This document shows, piece by piece, positions 20,552-20,985 of a stretch of 20,985 bases of DNA. The stretch is from Pseudomonadota bacterium. GTDB taxonomy: Bacteria; Pseudomonadota; Gammaproteobacteria; Burkholderiales; Burkholderiaceae_B. Every line of letters starts with the position of its first letter. Position 1 is the stretch's first letter. The position numbers were made by a program, and so were the translations under genes. The stretch lies in the NCBI GenBank assembly GCA_023427945.1, contig JAEYZR010000169.1, forward strand, positions 1-20,985. Reading direction: 5' to 3'. The notes below the pieces were generated by a model. It did no database searches. It saw only the letters and a program-made list of their open reading frames with translations, and was not told where the DNA came from.

Positions 20552-20985
20552 ATGTCTGACACACGCAAAGCTGTCGCCGTCTTCGGACTTGGCAATATGG
20601 GCTATGAAGTCGCCCGGCGTATTGGTGCGAAGTTTCGGTTGATCGCTTCGGACCGCGACCAGAAGGCGGTCCAGCGCGCTTGCGACGAGCTCTCAGCCAC
20701 GGCCTTTCGTCCGGAGCTTCTGGACCATGCAGATGCCGTGGTGTTGTGCCTGCCGTCTCCGGAAGTATCCATGCAGGTGCTCTCCGAGATCAGGGGTTTC
20801 CTGGTTCCTGGTTCGGTGGTGATCGAAACCAGCACCGTCAATCCTCGGCATATCGAGCAGGAGCGCGACATACTGGCTGCGCACGACGTGCAGGTCATCG
20901 ATGCCTCGATTCTGGCTGGCGTGGGGCAGATGCGAGCCGGTACGGCGTCGCTGGCGCTGGGGGGGCCGCACGAGACCATCGCCAG
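20552..20985 (+). CDS. Beta-hydroxyacid dehydrogenase (3-hydroxyisobutyrate dehydrogenase family), 5' part
   Basis: The first 144 residues are visible; the frame runs off the window end. The Rossmann motif is GLGNMG (12-17), followed by ADAVVLCLPSPEVSMQVL and GSVVIETSTVNPRH. The family's substrate motif, usually DAPVSGG, reads DASILAG (117-123) before VGQMRAGTASLALGG. The serine that normally contacts the substrate carboxylate is replaced, so an unusual substrate is possible. The catalytic lysine would lie beyond the window end. The start at 20552 has AGGAAG 3 bases upstream. It reads from the right-hand copy of the LysR-linked promoter and probably works with the leftward operon on the same compound. 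Confidence 0.88.
   Translation, partial: MSDTRKAVAVFGLGNMGYEVARRIGAKFRLIASDRDQKAVQRACDELSATAFRPELLDHADAVVLCLPSPEVSMQVLSEIRGFLVPGSVVIETSTVNPRHIEQERDILAAHDVQVIDASILAGVGQMRAGTASLALGGPHETIA

Noticed and set aside
1..20985. CRISPR arrays, insertion sequences, riboswitches
   Set aside because: No regularly spaced repeats, transposase genes or recognisable riboswitch cores were found.

Overview
The window is high-GC DNA with dense, short-spaced operons, two Bug-type (tripartite tricarboxylate transporter family) solute receptors, many CoA and aldehyde enzymes and many one-gene regulators. This points to a metabolically versatile betaproteobacterium, most likely Alcaligenaceae (Bordetella/Achromobacter/Pusillimonas-like). 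The assignment is inferred from gene content, not from a marker gene. By eye the stretch from about 6.3 to 10.1 kb is less GC-rich than its surroundings.

Layout. (1) 44-1525 (-): gabD-type succinate-semialdehyde dehydrogenase. (2) 1797-1870: tRNA-Gly(CCC) with its own terminator, followed by an AT-rich stretch, a HipB-like antitoxin gene (2167-2580) and a HipA-like reading frame that stops after 23 codons. (3) 2838-5992: a TetR repressor divergent from an MFS exporter and a secreted epoxide hydrolase closely resembling Cif of Pseudomonas aeruginosa. The order matches the cif locus apart from a missing reductase gene, and the divergent region holds three related TetR-type operators. (4) 6282-7729: a secreted Rap1a/Tai-family protein next to a membrane-anchored DUF4105 (Lnb-like) protein. 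(5) 7937-10098: HxlR regulator, Tat-exported SnoaL-like protein and a Gal80-like Gfo/Idh/MocA protein. (6) 10203-14976: an FCD-GntR regulator divergent from a translationally coupled operon encoding a Bug receptor, alpha/beta hydrolase, type III CoA-transferase and crotonase. (7) 15036-20985: a leftward four-gene operon (aldehyde dehydrogenase, Bug receptor, class II aldolase, D-2-hydroxyacid dehydrogenase), then lysR, then a rightward beta-hydroxyacid-dehydrogenase gene cut by the window end.

How the parts work together. Blocks 6 and 7 each look like uptake of an organic acid through a periplasmic receptor, followed by CoA or aldehyde/hydroxyacid chemistry under a dedicated regulator. No TctA/TctB membrane subunits are present, so the receptors must use a transporter encoded elsewhere. 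In block 7, lysR is flanked by two inverted copies of a 33-bp element. Each copy ends in the same -35 box (TTGTCT) with a good -10 exactly 17 bp further on, so the leftward operon and the rightward dehydrogenase appear to form one LysR regulon. The most notable items are this duplicated promoter, the complete cif-like locus with its operators, the broken hipBA module beside a tRNA, the Rap1a/DUF4105 pair, and a crotonase lacking both hydratase glutamates.
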